DNA from: Thermoleophilaceae bacterium
GTDB lineage: Bacteria > Actinomycetota > Thermoleophilia > Solirubrobacterales > Thermoleophilaceae
DNA length: 6,910 nt
Assembly: GCA_013811765.1 (NCBI GenBank)
Contig: JACCUO010000005.1
Location: 1 to 6,910 of the forward strand
Reading direction: 5' to 3'
In this document: one piece after another, positions 4,850 through 6,910 of the stretch
How the letters are laid out: every line of letters begins with the position of its first letter
How positions within the stretch are numbered: position 1 is the first letter of the stretch
Program-made: the position numbers and the translations under genes
The notes under the pieces: model-generated
What the model saw: only the letters and a program-made list of their open reading frames with translations
Told to the model about the DNA's origin: nothing
Databases searched by the model: none

Positions 4850-6905
4850 TACGGCTATGTCGACGACGAAGGATACAAGGCCGGGCGACAGATGCAACCC
4901 CGGGCCCGCGCGGGGCGCGATTATCCTGCCACACGTGGTCTGGGTGGCCCAGCACGCGGTTCTTGGAATTGCCGCGCTCGCCCTGGGCGCGGCGGCCCTG
5001 CGAGCGGCCGCCCTCGCTGGGGCTGCCGGGCTCGAGCGGATGGTGGCGGCTGCTCCGCTCGCCGCCGCGGCGGCATGCCTCGAATGCGTGGTCCTGGGGC
5101 TCGCGGGGCTCGGGTCGAGCCCGGTGGCGCTGTCGGCGGCCGCCGGGCTCACGTGGCTGGCCTCGCTGCGCCTGCCCGCACCCGCTGTTTCCGTTCCGGC
5201 CGAGCTCGGCGCCTGGTGGGCGCAGCGCAGTCGAGCAGAGCGCGCGTGGGTGGGCGCGGGCGGCGGGCTCTTTCTCGCGCTCTGCGCGTGGCTGCTGCGC
5301 TACCCGTATGTGGGCAACGATGGGGTGACCTACCACCTCAACACCGTGGTCGACTTCGTGGACAGCGGCACCCCGACCGACCTGGTCCAGAGCACCTACG
5401 CCTTCCCGACCGCCAACCATCCGCTCACCAACGAGCTCCTGCTCTCCTGGCCGATCGGGATCGCCCGGAGCTTCGTGCCGGCCACCCTCTGGACCCCGGT
5501 GGCCCTCCTGCTCGCGGCGCTGGCCGCGTGGGTCGGACTGCGCGCGCTCGGCATCGGGCCGCGAGTCCGCGCGCTGGCGGTGGCGGCGCTCTGCCTGCTG
5601 CCGCTGAACCTCGAGCACCTGGGCGAGCCAAACTCGGATACCCCCGCGCTCATGTGGCTCCTGTGTGCGGCGGCGCTGGCCGCCGGGGCGGGCCGGCACC
5701 CGCGGATGCTCGTCCCCGCCGTCCTGGCGGCGGGGCTGGCGCTGGGCACCAAGACCACCGTGTTGTGGCCCCTGCTCGTTGCCCTCGGGGCGGGCGCCTA
5801 CCTGGCACGAGGCCATCTGCGGCGTCTCGCTTTGCCGCTGGCGTTCGCCTTCGCGGCGGCGCTGGTCGTGGGAGGCTTCTGGTACGCGCGCAATCTGGTC
5901 GACCACGGCTTCCCCCTGTGGCCGTTCGTCGAGGTGCCCTGGAGCGATCCCCTCCCCCGCCTGCTGGAGCTCTTCTCGCACTCGTTCCTGGAGCGCCCGA
6001 GGGTCACGCTGGAGGGGCGCGTGGACGAGTACGTGGAGACGCTGGCAGGCGCGGTCCTGCTGATCCCGGCGGCACTGGCGGTCCCGCTCCTGGCCCACCG
6101 TCGCGAGGTCGGCGCGGCGGCAGCCGTGGCCGCCGTGGCGCTGCTCCTATGGGCCGGCGCGCCGATCACCGGCCTCGGCGACGTGATCGGCCTGGAGGAG
6201 TTCTCGATCTCCGCACTGCGCTACCTGCTTCCGGCGATGGCTGTCGTGATCCTCACCCTGGCGCTCGCCGCGCGCTCGGGCGGTCCCGTGGGCACGGTGG
6301 CGAGCGCGGTGCTGGCAATCGCGGTTCTCTGGAATCTGGTGGCCGCAGCGAGGCTTGGCTTCCCGTTCCTGCCGGGCCTTGGCACCCTGCTGGGCGGCGC
6401 CCTCCTCGGTGCGGTGATGGTGTTCGTTCTCTCGCTCCGCCGGCCACGCCCGAGTAGAAGGCGACCGCCGCGTGCCGCCATCGCGATCGCGACCGCGGCG
6501 CTAGCCGGCGCGCTGCTCGCCGCCCCCGCCTCCGGCTGGGTGCAGCGCCACGGCGCGGTCGCCCGCACTCAGGATGCCGAGCTCGTGCGGTGGTTTGCGG
6601 GCACAGGCCACCTCGATGACGAGCAGCCGCTGGCCTTCACTCGCATCCGCTACGCGCCGCTCGCGGGCGACCGCCTGGAGCGAGACCTCGACCTGGTGCC
6701 GCAGCGCGAGCCCTGCGCGGAGGCGCGCCGGCGCGGGTGGGTGGTCTTCGGGGCACCGTTCACGCTTCCAGTGCGCGGGCGCCCGGGCGAGCGCTTTCCC
6801 GAGATCGCCCCTGTCGAGCGTTGCCGCTTCAGGGATCGCCCCGCGTACAGGAGCGCGCTCTTTCGCGTGTACTCGTCTGACGGAGGCCTTTCGGCGGCAA
6901 GGTAG
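4845..6905 (+). CDS. Multi-pass GT-C-like membrane glycosyltransferase
   Basis: The 686-residue protein has about 12-14 hydrophobic segments (for example 136-153, 212-232, 240-258, 264-282, 286-320, 328-347, 398-418, 422-440, 455-476, 480-503, 506-530, 543-562) and a soluble tail at 563-686. After the segment at 136-153 comes GNDGVTYHLNTVVDF (157-171). This acidic-residue-plus-YH loop is typical of GT-C enzymes that use polyprenyl-phosphate sugars outside the membrane, and D159 is the candidate catalytic base. TANHPLTNELLLSWP (189-203), LGTKTTVLWP (300-309) and FWYARNLVDHGFPLWPF (345-361) follow the same family layout. No specific subfamily is recognised. The start is uncertain: ATG 4845 and ATG 4857 lack ribosome sites and overlap the antisense riboswitch and its promoter, and GTG 4935 is another candidate that keeps the first hydrophobic stretch. 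The protein probably adds a sugar to a surface glycan or protein. Confidence 0.75.
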   Translation: MRTAMSTTKDTRPGDRCNPGPARGAIILPHVVWVAQHAVLGIAALALGAAALRAAALAGAAGLERMVAAAPLAAAAACLECVVLGLAGLGSSPVALSAAAGLTWLASLRLPAPAVSVPAELGAWWAQRSRAERAWVGAGGGLFLALCAWLLRYPYVGNDGVTYHLNTVVDFVDSGTPTDLVQSTYAFPTANHPLTNELLLSWPIGIARSFVPATLWTPVALLLAALAAWVGLRALGIGPRVRALAVAALCLLPLNLEHLGEPNSDTPALMWLLCAAALAAGAGRHPRMLVPAVLAAGLALGTKTTVLWPLLVALGAGAYLARGHLRRLALPLAFAFAAALVVGGFWYARNLVDHGFPLWPFVEVPWSDPLPRLLELFSHSFLERPRVTLEGRVDEYVETLAGAVLLIPAALAVPLLAHRREVGAAAAVAAVALLLWAGAPITGLGDVIGLEEFSISALRYLLPAMAVVILTLALAARSGGPVGTVASAVLAIAVLWNLVAAARLGFPFLPGLGTLLGGALLGAVMVFVLSLRRPRPSRRRPPRAAIAIATAALAGALLAAPASGWVQRHGAVARTQDAELVRWFAGTGHLDDEQPLAFTRIRYAPLAGDRLERDLDLVPQREPCAEARRRGWVVFGAPFTLPVRGRPGERFPEIAPVERCRFRDRPAYRSALFRVYSSDGGLSAAR
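4870..4897 (-). promoter_or_regulatory. Candidate promoter of the thrC-cysO operon
   Basis: On the minus strand TTGCAT (4897-4892) and TATCCT (4875-4870) form a -35/-10-like pair with a 16-nt spacer. The -10 fits the TAnnnT pattern common in actinobacteria. Transcription would start near 4863, about a dozen nt before helix P1 of the riboswitch, just where a promoter is needed. It lies inside the annotated N-terminus of the divergent membrane protein. This was assigned by eye only. Confidence 0.4.
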
Positions 6906-6910
6906 AATCC

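Noticed and set aside
4785..6098. 437-codon open frame on the minus strand opposite the membrane protein
   Set aside because: It is Arg/Gln/Gly-rich with no recognisable domain, and its start region would run through the riboswitch. The plus-strand frame has clear membrane and GT-C features.

Overview
This is a GC-rich bacterial chromosome segment with dense gene packing and strong C/G preference at third codon positions. The best guess is a high-GC actinobacterium, possibly Thermoleophilia/Solirubrobacterales. That guess rests on composition and on a small sulfur-carrier protein that resembles mycobacterial CysO, and no phylogenetic marker in the window settles it. I see no mobile element, CRISPR array, tRNA or rRNA.

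Layout: (1) 49-777 (+) is a class I SAM-dependent methyltransferase-like protein that converges on, and overlaps by 44 bp, the end of a minus-strand operon. (2) The operon, in transcription order from right to left, is a threonine-synthase-family PLP enzyme (4659-3424), a CysO/MoaD-like sulfur carrier ending in Gly-Gly (3400-3125), a family 2 glycosyltransferase (3090-2401), and a fusion of a zinc ribbon with two methyltransferase domains (2416-734). Gaps are 23 and 34 nt, followed by a short overlap. (3) The operon leader (about 4660-4862, minus strand) holds a well-matched SAM-I (S-box) riboswitch aptamer at 4849-4730. Next come a candidate antiterminator/terminator pair and a Shine-Dalgarno sequence for thrC, and a plausible promoter lies just upstream. 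(4) Divergently, 4845-6905 (+) is a large multi-pass GT-C-like membrane glycosyltransferase whose annotated N-terminus overlaps the riboswitch and its promoter.

Two themes meet here. The glycosyltransferases and methyltransferases (three methyltransferase domains in two proteins) look like a cell-surface glycan or lipid-linked sugar modification locus. The riboswitch-thrC-cysO part looks like sulfur/methionine metabolism. A SAM-sensing riboswitch, normally an OFF switch for methionine, cysteine and SAM genes, placed in front of a 'threonine synthase' paired with a thiocarboxylate-type sulfur carrier, is the most interesting point in the window. It raises the testable idea that this PLP enzyme, or the pair, makes homocysteine or otherwise feeds sulfur into methionine, rather than (or as well as) making threonine.
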